A stretch of DNA of 33,980 nucleotides. Source: Halioglobus sp. GTDB lineage: Bacteria > Pseudomonadota > Gammaproteobacteria > Pseudomonadales > Halieaceae. Below are positions 1 through 8,915 of this stretch, piece by piece. Both the position numbers and the translations under genes were made by a program. The notes beneath the pieces were generated by a model. That model saw only the letters and a list, made by a program, of their open reading frames with translations. It was not told the DNA's origin and searched no databases. Numbering within the stretch: position 1 is the first letter of the stretch; every line of letters begins with the position of its first letter. The stretch is from positions 1 to 33,980 of the forward strand of contig JAGRIH010000017.1 in assembly GCA_020443345.1 (NCBI GenBank), in the 5' to 3' direction.

Positions 1-68
1 GATAGCGTTGGCAGCCAGCCCCCGCTACCAATGAAGTACCGCCAGCTCCGGTAACCGGCGGTACGAAC

Positions 69-100
69 ACGAAAAAGCCCCTTTTCAGGGGCTTTTTCGT
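69..100 (+). terminator. Rho-independent terminator upstream of rimP
   Basis: A perfect 13-bp inverted repeat (69-81 with 88-100) encloses a six-base loop. The stem has GCCCC next to an A tract on the left and GGGGC followed by TTTTT on the right. The A/T symmetry could let it work in both directions. It ends 11 bases before the rimP start, so it probably ends the upstream transcription unit, and the nus operon promoter may lie before it or be read through. The gene it terminates is outside the window. Confidence 0.85.
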
Positions 101-111
101 TCTCGGAGATT

Positions 112-576
112 GTGTTTGCGGTGGCGAGCAAGGACCGACAGATAGCGGATATGCTGGCGCCCACGGTCGAGGCCCTGGGTTTTGAGCTGTGGGGTGTCGA
201 GTACCTGGCACAGGGGCGGCACACGCTGTTGCGCGTCTATATCGACAGTGAGGACGGCGTCACTGTGGAGCACTGCGCTGCGGTGAGTGAGCAGGTCAGC
301 GGCGTGCTGGATGTGGAGGACCCCATCGGCAGCGAGTACACCCTGGAGGTGTCCTCACCGGGGCTGGACCGCCTGTTGTTCCGGCTCGAGCAGTTCCCCG
401 GTTATGTCGGTGAGGTGGTTGAATTGCGTTTGCGCAGTGCCGTCGAGGGACGGCGCAGGTACAAGGGTATTTTAAAAGGGATCGAGGGCGAGGATGTCGT
501 GGTGCAGGTGGATGACCACGAGTACCTGTTGCCCCACGGCGCCATAGACCGGGCGCGCGTACAACCCCGCGTCTAG
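112..576 (+). CDS. rimP: Ribosome maturation factor RimP
   Basis: RimP is needed for maturation of the 30S ribosomal subunit. The 154-residue product aligns along its length with E. coli RimP (about 150 residues). It has the N-terminal stretch [16 protein letters not shown], then [17 protein letters not shown], and the family signature LDVEDPI...[12 protein letters not shown] around residues 63-87, followed by the C-terminal SH3-like domain. The start is GTG at 112, and a second in-frame GTG at 121 would give 151 residues. A GGAG at 105-108 is a little close to the first and a little far from the second, so the exact start is open. It is first in the conserved order rimP-nusA-infB, 29 bases before nusA. 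Confidence 0.95.
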   Translation: MFAVASKDRQIADMLAPTVEALGFELWGVEYLAQGRHTLLRVYIDSEDGVTVEHCAAVSEQVSGVLDVEDPIGSEYTLEVSSPGLDRLLFRLEQFPGYVGEVVELRLRSAVEGRRRYKGILKGIEGEDVVVQVDDHEYLLPHGAIDRARVQPRV

Positions 577-605
577 GCGCGGCAAGTGAACTGGCGAGGC
601 TTGAG

Positions 606-2099
606 ATGACAAAAGAAATTCTGCTGGTGGCAGAGGCTGTATCCAACGAAAAGGGGGTGTCCGAAGACATCATCTTTGAGGCGATAGAGCTGGCGTTGGC
701 AACGGCCACCAAGAAGCGCTATGACGAAGAGGCCGACATCCAGGTCACTATCGACCGCAAGACCGGCGACTACGTCACCGTCCGCCGCTGGCTGGTGGTG
801 CCCGACCACGAAATGGCGCTGCTCGGCACCCAGTTCACCACGGAAGAAGCGGCGGAGCGGAATCCCTCCCTGCGGCCGGGCGATGTTCACGAGGAGACAG
901 TGGAAAACGTCGGCTTTGGCCGTATCGCCGCGCAGACCGCCAAGCAGGTCATCGTACAGCGCGTGCGCGATGCCGAGCGCGCTCAGGTGGTGGAACAGTA
1001 TACGGGTCGGGTGGGCGAACTGGTGGCCGGCACCGTCAAGAAGGTCACCCGCGACAACGTCATCGTCGATCTGGGCAACAATGCCGAGGGATTGCTGCCA
1101 CGTGAGCAGTTGGTCGGTCGCGAGACCTTCCGTGTCAATGACCGGGTGCGCGCCATTCTCACGGAGATCAGCACTGAATCGCGCGGTCCCCAGCTCATCT
1201 TGAGCCGCGCCTGCCCCGAGATGCTGATCGAGCTGTTCAAGATCGAGGTGCCCGAGATATCGGAAGAGGTGATCCAGATTCGCGCCGCTGCACGCGACCC
1301 GGGCTCGCGGGCCAAAATCGCGGTGAAAACCAACGACCAGCGTATCGACCCGGTGGGTGCCTGCGTGGGTATGCGCGGGTCCCGGGTGCAGGCTGTCTCT
1401 AACGAGCTCGACAACGAGCGTGTGGATATCGTGCTGTGGGATGACAACCCGGCGCAACTGGTGATCAATGCCATGTCCCCCGCCGAGGTGGAGTCGATCG
1501 TGGTGGACGAGGACAGCCGCACCATGGATGTGGCGGTGTCCGAGGACAATCTGGCCCAGTCGATCGGTCGCGGCGGGCAGAACGTGCGGCTGGCCAGCGA
1601 ACTGACCGGCTGGACCATCAATGTCATGAGCCTGGACGAGGCGGCTGAAAAACACGAGGCGGAGGCCGGCCAGGTGATACAGGTGTTCGTGCAGCAGCTG
1701 GACGTGGATGACGAGGTGGCCGAAATCCTGGTGGAAGAGGGCTTTACCACGCTGGAGGAAGTCGCTTACGTGCCGCTGGAGGAAATGACTGCCATCGAGG
1801 GTTTCGACGAGGATATCGCCGAAGAACTGCGCGCGCGCGCCAAGGATGCGCTGCTCACGCAGGCCATCGCCTCGGAAGAACAGCTCGGTGCGCACGAGCC
1901 CGCTACCGATCTGCTGGAGATGGACGGTATGGACCGGCATCTGGCCTATATCCTGGCCAGTCGCGAGATCATCACCATGGAAGACCTGGCGGAACAGGGC
2001 GTAGAAGACTTGATGGACATCCCGGATATGACAGAAGAGCGTGCTGGCGAGTTGATCATGACCGCCAGGGCACCGTGGTTCGCCGAGGCAGAAGAGTAG
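606..2099 (+). CDS. nusA: Transcription termination/antitermination factor NusA
   Basis: NusA binds RNA polymerase and nascent RNA and modulates pausing, termination and antitermination. The 497-residue protein has the usual gammaproteobacterial length. An N-terminal polymerase-binding domain covers about 1-130. An S1 domain follows at about 137-200 ([21 protein letters not shown]), then two KH domains at about 200-350 ([20 protein letters not shown] and [20 protein letters not shown]). Two acidic helix-hairpin-helix repeats of the AR1/AR2 type run from about 360 to the end and are typical of proteobacteria. It starts at ATG 606. It lies between rimP and infB, as in E. coli and Pseudomonas, and is probably co-transcribed with both. 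Confidence 0.98.
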   Translation: MTKEILLVAEAVSNEKGVSEDIIFEAIELALATATKKRYDEEADIQVTIDRKTGDYVTVRRWLVVPDHEMALLGTQFTTEEAAERNPSLRPGDVHEETVENVGFGRIAAQTAKQVIVQRVRDAERAQVVEQYTGRVGELVAGTVKKVTRDNVIVDLGNNAEGLLPREQLVGRETFRVNDRVRAILTEISTESRGPQLILSRACPEMLIELFKIEVPEISEEVIQIRAAARDPGSRAKIAVKTNDQRIDPVGACVGMRGSRVQAVSNELDNERVDIVLWDDNPAQLVINAMSPAEVESIVVDEDSRTMDVAVSEDNLAQSIGRGGQNVRLASELTGWTINVMSLDEAAEKHEAEAGQVIQVFVQQLDVDDEVAEILVEEGFTTLEEVAYVPLEEMTAIEGFDEDIAEELRARAKDALLTQAIASEEQLGAHEPATDLLEMDGMDRHLAYILASREIITMEDLAEQGVEDLMDIPDMTEERAGELIMTARAPWFAEAEE

Positions 2100-2147
2100 G
2101 TGTAAGCGCGAGCCGCGAGGCTTTACAGGGATTGAGGAGATGATTGG

Positions 2148-4793
2148 ATGGCGCAGGTGACAGTACAGCAGCTCGCAGAGGTGGTGGGTGCATCCGCTGA
2201 GCGGTTGCTGACGCAGATGAAAGAAGCGGGGCTGCCACACTCGCAGGCAAGTGAAGCCGTGTCCGACGAGGACAAGCAGACACTGCTGGCCTACTTGAAG
2301 CGCAGCCACGGCGAGTCGGAGGCGGCGCCCAGGCGGATTACGCTCAAGCGCAAGACGCTCAGCACCTTGCGCACGTCCGGCGCACAGGGCAGGAAAACCG
2401 TCAACGTGGAGGTGCGCAAGAAGCGCACCTATGTGAAACGCGGTCCGAGCGAGGCCGAAGCCGAAGCCGGCGCCGCCGAGGAGCCGGCCGTTGTCGTGAG
2501 CGCCGCGGCCGACACCGCCGCAGTGGCAGCCCCCCCCGCGGCCGCCGCGGCCAGCGCGGCGCAGGCCGCCGCGGCTGCAGCAGCCCACGCAGAACCGGAA
2601 GTAGAGGAAGATAGCTCGACACTCGATCCGGAGATCCTGCGCCAGCGCGCGGCACAACGCCGCCAGCGTGAAGAAGCCGCCGAGGCCGAAGCGCGACAGG
2701 CCGCCGCGGCCGCGCGCAGGGAGGCTGACGAGCAGCAGAAAGCCGATGATGCGGCGGCCAAGACCCGCGATAGCGCCAGGGAGGCGGTGAAGCGTCCCCG
2801 CCGTCTGCATGAAGCGCCGTCGACCAAAGACGCCGATGAGCAGCGGCGCAAGCAACGCGGCAAGCTGGCCCGCCATGCGCCATTGGGTCGCGGCAAGCAG
2901 CGCGGCCACAACCTGTCCCTGTCCGATCTCGACGCGGCAGAAGCCGGTTTGTCGCGGCGCCGCAGCGGGCGCAAGAAAATCAAGGCCACGCACGCCGAAC
3001 ACGCCAAGCACGGATTTGAAATGCCCACGGAAAAGCAGGTCCATGAAGTCGAGATGGCAGATATGATTTCTGTGTCCGGGCTGGCCCAGCAGATGTCCGT
3101 GAAGTCCGGAGTGGTTATCAAGGAGTTGATGAAACTGGGTGTGATGGCCACCATCAATCAGATGATCGACCAGGACACGGCCACGCTGGTGGTCGAGGAA
3201 CTGGGTCACCGGGTGAAACTGATCAGCGCCGATGCGCTGGAGGAAAAGCTGGAAGAGACCCTGGCGCTGCAGGAGGGCAAACAGGAACCCAGGGCTCCGG
3301 TGGTGACGGTAATGGGCCACGTCGATCACGGCAAGACGTCGCTGCTGGACTATATACGCAAGAGCCATGTGGCTTCCGGCGAGGCCGGCGGCATTACCCA
3401 GCATATCGGCGCCTACCATGTGGAAACCGACCACGGCATGATCTCGTTCCTGGACACTCCCGGCCACGCGGCGTTTACCGCCATGCGCGCCCGCGGCGCC
3501 AAGAGCACGGATATCGTTATTCTGGTAGTGGCTGCCGATGACGGTGTGATGCCGCAGACCGAAGAGGCGGTGCAGCACGCGCGCGCCGCGAACGTGCCCC
3601 TGATCGTGGCCGTCAACAAGATGGACAAGGAGGGCGCGGACCCGGAGCGGGTCAAGAACGAGCTGTCCGCCAGGGAGGTCATCCCTGAAGAATGGGGCGG
3701 CGACACGCAGTTCATCAACGTCTCCGCGCACACCGGCGAGGGCATCAGTGAACTGCTGGATGCGGTGCTGCTGCAGGCCGAGTTGCTGGAGCTGACCGCG
3801 GCCCGCGATGTTCCGGCACAGGGCATCGTGATCGAATCGCGCCTCGACAAGGGGCGGGGCCCGGTCGCTTCGCTGCTGATCCAGAACGGCACCCTGCGCA
3901 AGGGCGATATCGTGCTCGCGGGCCTGCAGTTTGGGCGGGTGCGAGCCATGCTCGACGAGAACGGCCAGCCGGTCGACGAAGCCGGTCCGAGCATTCCCGT
4001 GGAAGTTCTCGGGCTGGACGGTACGCCGGATGCAGGCGATGTGTTTGCCGTGGTGGAGAGTGAAAAGCGGGCCCGCGACGTGGCCGCTTTCCGCCAGGAA
4101 AAGAGCCGCGACAACAAGCTGCAGCGCCAGCAGGCCGCCAAACTGGACAACATGTTCGAGAGTATGACGGCGGGCGAAAAGAAAACCCTCAATGTGGTGG
4201 TCAAGGCGGATGTGCGCGGCTCTCTGGAAGCGATCCAGACCGCGCTGCTGGATCTGGGCAACGAAGAGGTCCAGGTCAATATCGTATCGGGCGGTGTCGG
4301 CGGCATCACCGAGACAGACGTCAACCTGGCGATGACTTCCAGTGCGGTGGTTTTTGGTTTCAACGTCCGGGCCGACGGTGCGGCGCGACGCCTGGTGGAA
4401 AACGAGGGCGTCGACCTGCGCTATTACAATGTGATTTACGACCTGATCGACGATGTCAAGCAGGCGCTGACGGGGATGCTGGCGCCGGAAGTGCGCGAGG
4501 ATATCGTGGGTATCGCCGAGGTGCGCGATGTCTTTCGCTCCCCCAAGTTCGGACAGATCGCCGGCTGCATGGTGGTCGAGGGGGCGGTGTATCGCTCCAA
4601 GCCCATCCGCGTGCTGCGCGACAATGTGGTGATCTACCAGGGCGAACTGGAGTCTCTGCGCCGCTACAAGGACGATGCCACCGAGGTGCGCAGCGGCATG
4701 GAGTGCGGTATCGGGGTGAAGAACTATACGGATGTGAGGGTGGGCGATCTGATCGAAGTCTATGAAGTCAGGGAGATCGCCCGCTCACTGTAA
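2148..4793 (+). CDS. infB: Translation initiation factor IF-2
   Basis: IF-2 is the GTPase that brings fMet-tRNA to the 30S subunit and promotes subunit joining. The 881-residue protein is close to the E. coli length of 890. An N-terminal IF2_N domain (about 1-50) precedes a long Ala/Glu/Arg-rich, low-complexity linker (about 75-260). A second IF2_N domain follows at about 303-353. The G domain has G1 GHVDHGKT at 390-397, the switch [11 protein letters not shown]3 DTPGH, G4 NKMD and G5 SA. Domains II, III and C2 complete it, ending in [10 protein letters not shown]. It starts at ATG 2148 and is 48 bases after nusA. The linker is GC-rich and repetitive, which explains the long open antisense frames here. 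Confidence 0.98.
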   Translation: MAQVTVQQLAEVVGASAERLLTQMKEAGLPHSQASEAVSDEDKQTLLAYLKRSHGESEAAPRRITLKRKTLSTLRTSGAQGRKTVNVEVRKKRTYVKRGPSEAEAEAGAAEEPAVVVSAAADTAAVAAPPAAAAASAAQAAAAAAAHAEPEVEEDSSTLDPEILRQRAAQRRQREEAAEAEARQAAAAARREADEQQKADDAAAKTRDSAREAVKRPRRLHEAPSTKDADEQRRKQRGKLARHAPLGRGKQRGHNLSLSDLDAAEAGLSRRRSGRKKIKATHAEHAKHGFEMPTEKQVHEVEMADMISVSGLAQQMSVKSGVVIKELMKLGVMATINQMIDQDTATLVVEELGHRVKLISADALEEKLEETLALQEGKQEPRAPVVTVMGHVDHGKTSLLDYIRKSHVASGEAGGITQHIGAYHVETDHGMISFLDTPGHAAFTAMRARGAKSTDIVILVVAADDGVMPQTEEAVQHARAANVPLIVAVNKMDKEGADPERVKNELSAREVIPEEWGGDTQFINVSAHTGEGISELLDAVLLQAELLELTAARDVPAQGIVIESRLDKGRGPVASLLIQNGTLRKGDIVLAGLQFGRVRAMLDENGQPVDEAGPSIPVEVLGLDGTPDAGDVFAVVESEKRARDVAAFRQEKSRDNKLQRQQAAKLDNMFESMTAGEKKTLNVVVKADVRGSLEAIQTALLDLGNEEVQVNIVSGGVGGITETDVNLAMTSSAVVFGFNVRADGAARRLVENEGVDLRYYNVIYDLIDDVKQALTGMLAPEVREDIVGIAEVRDVFRSPKFGQIAGCMVVEGAVYRSKPIRVLRDNVVIYQGELESLRRYKDDATEVRSGMECGIGVKNYTDVRVGDLIEVYEVREIARSL

Positions 4794-4804
4794 GCGGCCG
4801 CGCT

Positions 4805-5194
4805 ATGGCAAGGGAATTCAGTCGTACGCAGCGGGTGGCGGACTACCTGCAGCGCGAGTTGGCCGCACTGATCCAGCGGGAGCTGCGCGACCCCCGGCTG
4901 GGGATGGTGAGTATCACCGGCGTCAGCGTGAGTCGGGATCTGGCACACGCCAGGGTCTATTACACGGTACTGGGCAGCGACTCGCCTGAGGAGGCCAGCC
5001 AGTCCACCGCTGTACTGAACCAAGCGGGGGGTTTTCTGCGCAGCCTGCTGTCCCGCGACAGCACGATGCGCAGCGTACCCCAGCTGCACTTTTATTTTGA
5101 CAGCAGTGTCGGCCAGGGGCGCCGCATGGAGGACCTGATTCGCCAGGCGGCGGATGCCGATCGCAAACTGGGCCTGCGCGATGACGAGCCCTAG
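4805..5194 (+). CDS. rbfA: 30S ribosome-binding factor RbfA
   Basis: RbfA binds the 30S subunit and helps process the 5' end of 16S rRNA, notably during cold adaptation. The 129-residue product has the single KH-like fold of the family. Recognisable elements are REFSRTQRVADYLQRELAALIQRELRDPRLG near the N terminus, the VSRDLAHARVYYTVLG strand, and PQLHFYFDSSVGQGRRMEDLI near the C terminus. It lies 11 bases after infB and overlaps truB by 14 bases, so all three are probably one transcript. Start ATG 4805 gives the expected MAREFSRTQR N terminus. Confidence 0.96.
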   Translation: MAREFSRTQRVADYLQRELAALIQRELRDPRLGMVSITGVSVSRDLAHARVYYTVLGSDSPEEASQSTAVLNQAGGFLRSLLSRDSTMRSVPQLHFYFDSSVGQGRRMEDLIRQAADADRKLGLRDDEP

Positions 5195-6128
5195 ACGCAT
5201 GGGCAGGCGGCGCCGCGGTCGGCCCGTAAGCGGCATCCTGATCCTGGACAAGCCTGCGGGGGTGAGTTCCAACCAGGCGCTGCAGCGTGCCAAGCGGCTG
5301 TACGGGGCCGACAAGGCAGGGCATACCGGCTCCCTGGACCCCCTGGCCACGGGCGTGCTGCCCCTGTGTTTCGGGGAGGCCACGAAGTTCTCCCAGTTTC
5401 TGCTGGATGCGGATAAAGCTTACCAGAGCACCTTTGTGCTCGGTGTGGCCACCAGTACCGGAGACGCCGAGGGCGACGTGTTGGAAAGCCGTGATGCCAG
5501 CGCCCTGACCGAGTCCGCGGTGGCGGCGTCACTGGCTGCATTTCGGGGAGAGATCGAACAGGTGCCCTCCATGTACTCCGCTGTAAAGCAGGACGGGCAG
5601 CCCCTGTACAAGCTGGCCCGCCGGGGGCTGGAGGTGGAACGCAAGGTCCGCAAAGTGGTCATAAAACGGCTGGAGCTGCACGCATTTCGCGGTGGTGAGC
5701 GCCCCGAAATTGATATCCAACTGCAGTGCAGCAAGGGTACCTATGTGCGCTCCCTGGCTGAGGACCTCGGCCGGGCCCTGGGCTGCGGCGCGCATGTCAG
5801 TGTACTGCGCCGTACACAGGCCGGCCCCTTCACCAGTGGTGACAGCGTCACGCTGGCGATGTTGGAGGCCATGCAGAGTAGCGCACAACTGGCCGGGATG
5901 GACGCACTGTTACTGCCGGCCGACAGCGCTCTGGGCGCTCTGCCTCTGGTTCGGCTGAGCGAGTCGGGCGGTTTCTATATGCGCCGGGGGCAGCCGGTGC
6001 GGGTGCCAAACGCGCCCTGTGATGGTATGGTGCGCGTCGCCCTGGAATCCGGCGAGTTTCTGGGGGTGGGAGAAATATTGGACGACGGGCGCGTGGCGCC
6101 GCGTCGACTGATAGTTGCCGCAAGGTAA
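5181..6128 (+). CDS. truB: tRNA pseudouridine(55) synthase TruB
   Basis: TruB makes the universal pseudouridine 55 in the T loop of tRNAs. From ATG 5181 the product is 315 residues (E. coli 314). The catalytic aspartate is Asp53 in GHTGSLDPLATG. Other family blocks are SGILILDKPAGVSSN, EATKFSQFLLDADKAYQ, QVPSMYSAVKQDG, CSKGTYVRSLAEDLG, and GVGEILDDGRVAPRRL at the C terminus. The frame is open further upstream to 5154, inside rbfA. I chose 5181 because it gives the basic MTSPRR-type N terminus seen in relatives; ATG 5199 is an alternative. Its 14-base overlap with rbfA suggests translational coupling. Confidence 0.95.
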   Translation: MTSPRRMGRRRRGRPVSGILILDKPAGVSSNQALQRAKRLYGADKAGHTGSLDPLATGVLPLCFGEATKFSQFLLDADKAYQSTFVLGVATSTGDAEGDVLESRDASALTESAVAASLAAFRGEIEQVPSMYSAVKQDGQPLYKLARRGLEVERKVRKVVIKRLELHAFRGGERPEIDIQLQCSKGTYVRSLAEDLGRALGCGAHVSVLRRTQAGPFTSGDSVTLAMLEAMQSSAQLAGMDALLLPADSALGALPLVRLSESGGFYMRRGQPVRVPNAPCDGMVRVALESGEFLGVGEILDDGRVAPRRLIVAAR

Positions 6129-6134
6129 CGCGAA

Positions 6135-6168
6135 CCTGTCTGTAATTCTGCACGGACAGGCTCTTTTG
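6135..6168 (+). terminator. Hairpin with short T-rich tail after truB
   Basis: CCTGTCTG at 6135-6142 can pair with CGGACAGG at 6153-6160 (one G-T pair) around a ten-base loop, followed by CTCTTTTG. This fits a weak intrinsic terminator or attenuator between truB and rpsO, where E. coli also separates expression of the two genes. Confidence 0.55.
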
Positions 6169-6173
6169 TTAAC

Positions 6174-6196
6174 GGGGCGGGTAGAGTACCCGTCCC
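6174..6196 (+). promoter_or_regulatory. Candidate structured leader of rpsO
   Basis: GGGGCGGGTA (6174-6183) pairs with TACCCGTCCC (6187-6196) across a three-base GAG loop with one G-T pair. It lies 27 bases upstream of the rpsO start and just before the A-rich ribosome-binding region (GAGGAAA around 6212-6218). In E. coli and other gammaproteobacteria S15 represses its own mRNA through a structured leader. The position here fits such an element, but I cannot show S15 binding from sequence. Confidence 0.4.
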
Positions 6197-6223
6197 AGGC
6201 AGATTGAAAAAGAGGAAATCAAC

Positions 6224-6493
6224 ATGGCTTTAAATGCGCAACGCAAGGCGGAAATCGTCAACGAGTACCAGAGGGAGGCGGGCGATACGGGGTCTCCGGA
6301 AGTGCAGGTGGCACTGCTGACCGCCAACATCGAGCAGTTACAGGGACACTTCAAGTCGCACAAGCACGATCACCACTCTCGCCGCGGATTGATCCGTATG
6401 GTAAACCAGCGACGCAAACTGCTGGATTACCTGAAACGCAAAGACGTTGCGCGTTATGCGGATCTGATCAAGCGACTGGGTCTGCGTCGCTAA
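6224..6493 (+). CDS. rpsO: 30S ribosomal protein S15
   Basis: S15 is a primary 16S rRNA-binding protein of the small-subunit platform. The product has exactly the family length of 89 residues. It contains the near-invariant [31 protein letters not shown], and [20 protein letters not shown], and ends in [11 protein letters not shown] 6224 is preceded by GAGGAAA. It lies between truB and pnp, the standard gammaproteobacterial arrangement. Confidence 0.98.
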   Translation: MALNAQRKAEIVNEYQREAGDTGSPEVQVALLTANIEQLQGHFKSHKHDHHSRRGLIRMVNQRRKLLDYLKRKDVARYADLIKRLGLRR

Positions 6494-6505
6494 GCTGTAC
6501 CACAT

Positions 6506-6527
6506 ACCGGGGCGATGACGCCCCGGT
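6506..6527 (+). other. GC-rich hairpin between rpsO and pnp
   Basis: A perfect 9-bp stem (6506-6514 with 6519-6527) closes a four-base ATGA loop between the rpsO stop and the pnp ribosome-binding site. No T run follows, so it is not a classical terminator. In E. coli this interval carries a terminator and an RNase III site through which PNPase controls its own mRNA. This hairpin could be the counterpart, or a 3' stabiliser of rpsO mRNA. Confidence 0.45.
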
Positions 6528-6554
6528 CGCCATATATAGAATTGGAGAAAAATA

Positions 6555-8675
6555 GTGAATCCAGTAACTAAAACATTTCAGTACGGTGGCCAGAACGTCA
6601 CGCTGGAAACCGGGCGTATCGCCAGGCAGGCGAGCGGCGCGGTTCTGGTAACCGTCGAGAACACCTCGGTCCTGTGTACAGTCGTCGCCGAGAAAACCGC
6701 GCGTGAGGGCCGGGACTTTTTCCCGCTGGCAGTGCACTACACTGAAAAAACCTATGCCGTAGGCAAGATACCCGGTGGTTTTTTCAAGCGTGAAGGCCGC
6801 CCGAGCGAGAAAGAAACCCTCACCTCGCGCCTGATCGACCGGCCCATCCGTCCGCTGTTTCCCAGGGGCTTCATGAATGAGGTGCAGGTCATCTGCACCG
6901 TGATGTCCGCCGACAAACACATCGACCCGGACATCCCCGCGATGATCGGCACGTCCGCCGCGCTGGCTGTCTCCGGCTGTCCGTTTAACGGCCCCATTGG
7001 CGGCGCACGGGTCGGCTTCACTGCAGAGCAGGGCTATATACTCAACCCGACGTACGAGCAGCTGGCCGGGAGCAAGCTGGACATGGTGGTCGCCGGTACT
7101 GCCGATGCGGTACTGATGGTCGAGTCGCAGGCGCAGGAACTCAGCGAAGACCAGATGCTGGGAGCGGTGCTCTACGCTCATCAGGAAATGCAGACGGTGA
7201 TTCAGGCAATCAATGAGCTGGCGGCCGAAGCCGGCAAGCCCGGCTGGGACTGGCAGGCGCCGGCAGTCAACGCCGAGCTGCTGGCGGCGGTCGAGGCACA
7301 GGCCAGGAGCGACCTGGGTGAAGCCTATCGCATCACGGAAAAGGCCGCGCGCTATGAGCGCGTCGGCGAGATCCGCGACGCCTGTGTCGCCGCGCTGGCG
7401 GTCGAGGGTGGCCCCTCGGCCGACGAGGTCAGGGACATCTTCAAGAGTGTCGAGAAAACGCTGGTGCGCAAACGCATACTGGCCGGAGAAAGCCGTATCG
7501 ACGGTCGCGACAATCGCACCGTGCGGCCCATCGCCTGCGAGGTCGACGTGCTGGCCAGGGTGCACGGCTCGGCGCTGTTTACCCGCGGCGAAACCCAGGC
7601 TATCGGCGCGGTAACGCTCGGGTCCACGCGCGATGCGCAGATTATCGATGCGCTGGAAGGCGAGCGCCGCGACCCCTTCATGCTGCACTATAACTTCCCG
7701 CCGTACTCGGTTGGCGAAGCCGGCCGGGTGGGCTTTACCAGCCGCCGCGAAGTGGGGCACGGCCGCCTGGCGCGTCGCGGCCTGAGCGCGGTGCTGCCCG
7801 ACGCCGAGGAGTTCCCGTACACGGTACGCCTGGTATCGGAGATTACCGAGTCCAACGGTTCCAGCTCCATGGCTTCTGTCTGCGTGGGTTCGCTGGCACT
7901 GATGGCCGCGGGCGTGCCGCTGAAGGCGCCGGTGGCCGGCATCGCCATGGGTCTGGTCAAGGAGGGCAACCAGTTTGCGGTGCTGACCGATATTCTCGGC
8001 GATGAAGACCATCTGGGCGACATGGATTTCAAAGTGGCCGGCACCGCCGACGGAGTCACCGCACTGCAAATGGATATCAAAATCGAGGGTATCAACGAGC
8101 AGATCATGCAGGTGGCGCTGGAGCAGGCGCAACAGGCGCGGCTGCATATTCTGGGGCAGATGAACGCGGTGTTGTCCGAGCCGCGCAAAGTGACTTCCGA
8201 GAACGCTCCCAGTATGATTATCCTGAAGGTCGATGCCGACAAGATTCGCGATATCATCGGCAAAGGCGGCGCCACCATACGCTCCATCACGGAGGCGTCC
8301 GGTGCCACCGTGGATATCGACGACGACGGTACCGTGCGTGTCTTTGGCCAGGATATGGCAGCGCGCGATGCGGCCGTGGCCATGATCGAGGAGATCACCG
8401 CCGAAGCCGAAGTGGGTGCGACATACACCGGAACCGTGGCGCGCATTGTCGACTTCGGGGCCTTTGTGAACATTCTGCCCGGCAAGGACGGATTGGTACA
8501 CATCTCCCAGATCGCCAACGAGCGCGTGGAGAATGTGTCCGACCACCTCAAGGAAGGTCAGGAGATACGGGTGAAAGTGCTGGATGTGGACCAGCGCGGG
8601 CGCATCAAGCTCTCCATCAAGGAGCTGCTGGAAGACGATGCGCGTGCGGAAGCGGCGCCGGAGGCGGCGGAGTAG
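6555..8675 (+). CDS. pnp: Polyribonucleotide nucleotidyltransferase (PNPase)
   Basis: PNPase is a 3'-5' phosphorolytic exoribonuclease that can also add heteropolymeric tails; it works in the degradosome and in small-RNA turnover. The 706-residue product contains two RNase PH-like domains. The first includes [21 protein letters not shown] and [12 protein letters not shown]; the second includes [18 protein letters not shown] and [16 protein letters not shown]. The catalytic-site region [17 protein letters not shown] follows. A KH domain ([15 protein letters not shown]) and an S1 domain ([27 protein letters not shown]) complete the C terminus. GTG 6555 is preceded by GGAG at 6544-6547 with good spacing. 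Confidence 0.98.
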   Translation: MNPVTKTFQYGGQNVTLETGRIARQASGAVLVTVENTSVLCTVVAEKTAREGRDFFPLAVHYTEKTYAVGKIPGGFFKREGRPSEKETLTSRLIDRPIRPLFPRGFMNEVQVICTVMSADKHIDPDIPAMIGTSAALAVSGCPFNGPIGGARVGFTAEQGYILNPTYEQLAGSKLDMVVAGTADAVLMVESQAQELSEDQMLGAVLYAHQEMQTVIQAINELAAEAGKPGWDWQAPAVNAELLAAVEAQARSDLGEAYRITEKAARYERVGEIRDACVAALAVEGGPSADEVRDIFKSVEKTLVRKRILAGESRIDGRDNRTVRPIACEVDVLARVHGSALFTRGETQAIGAVTLGSTRDAQIIDALEGERRDPFMLHYNFPPYSVGEAGRVGFTSRREVGHGRLARRGLSAVLPDAEEFPYTVRLVSEITESNGSSSMASVCVGSLALMAAGVPLKAPVAGIAMGLVKEGNQFAVLTDILGDEDHLGDMDFKVAGTADGVTALQMDIKIEGINEQIMQVALEQAQQARLHILGQMNAVLSEPRKVTSENAPSMIILKVDADKIRDIIGKGGATIRSITEASGATVDIDDDGTVRVFGQDMAARDAAVAMIEEITAEAEVGATYTGTVARIVDFGAFVNILPGKDGLVHISQIANERVENVSDHLKEGQEIRVKVLDVDQRGRIKLSIKELLEDDARAEAAPEAAE

Positions 8676-8706
8676 GTCAGCGCCCACACGACGCATCGGA
8701 GCACAC

Positions 8707-8740
8707 AAGGGCGCACCCGCAGACTGGGCGCGCCCTTTTT
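8707..8740 (+). terminator. Intrinsic terminator after pnp
   Basis: AAGGGCGC (8707-8714) pairs with GCGCCCTT (8730-8737), with an inner CCC/GGG pairing inside the loop, followed by a run of five Ts (8736-8740). It closes the rimP-to-pnp cluster 31 bases after the pnp stop. Confidence 0.85.
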
Positions 8741-8857
8741 GTTATGTACGGGATGTACCGGGCCGCGCAGGTGGTATACGCGATACAGCGGGGCAGGCCC
8801 TGTCGCGAGCGGCACCCGGAGCCTGTCCGGCCTTGTCGGGCATACCGGCAAGTCCAG

Positions 8858-8886
8858 TTGGGACTGTCCCGTTTTTCCGGTACGCT
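8858..8886 (+). promoter_or_regulatory. Possible sigma-70 promoter for the exported deacylase gene
   Basis: TTGGGA (8858-8863) and TACGCT (8881-8886) are separated by 17 bases, 30 bases upstream of the GTG start. Each box matches consensus only partly. Some promoter is expected here because a strong terminator isolates the gene from pnp, but this particular site is a weak assignment. Confidence 0.3.
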
Positions 8887-8915
8887 GTTAGCGACGACAG
8901 GAGGAACACAATCGG

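Noticed and set aside
1-54. Possible end of an upstream gene (secG) or tRNA ending in ACCA at 27-30
   Set aside because: Frame 3 has a stop at 3-5, the frame-1 tail does not resemble SecG, and no T-loop sequence TTCRA precedes the ACCA, so neither can be supported from the bases present.
2440-2780. Ala/Glu-rich repetitive stretch that could be taken for a repeat element
   Set aside because: It encodes the normal low-complexity linker of IF-2.
573-3731. A 1052-codon open frame on the minus strand opposite nusA and infB
   Set aside because: It lies entirely antisense to two certain genes, has a His/Gly/Leu/Arg-rich composition without domains, and results from GC-rich codon use on the other strand.
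6468-8708. A 746-codon open frame on the minus strand opposite pnp
   Set aside because: It is the antisense shadow of PNPase and has no family motifs.
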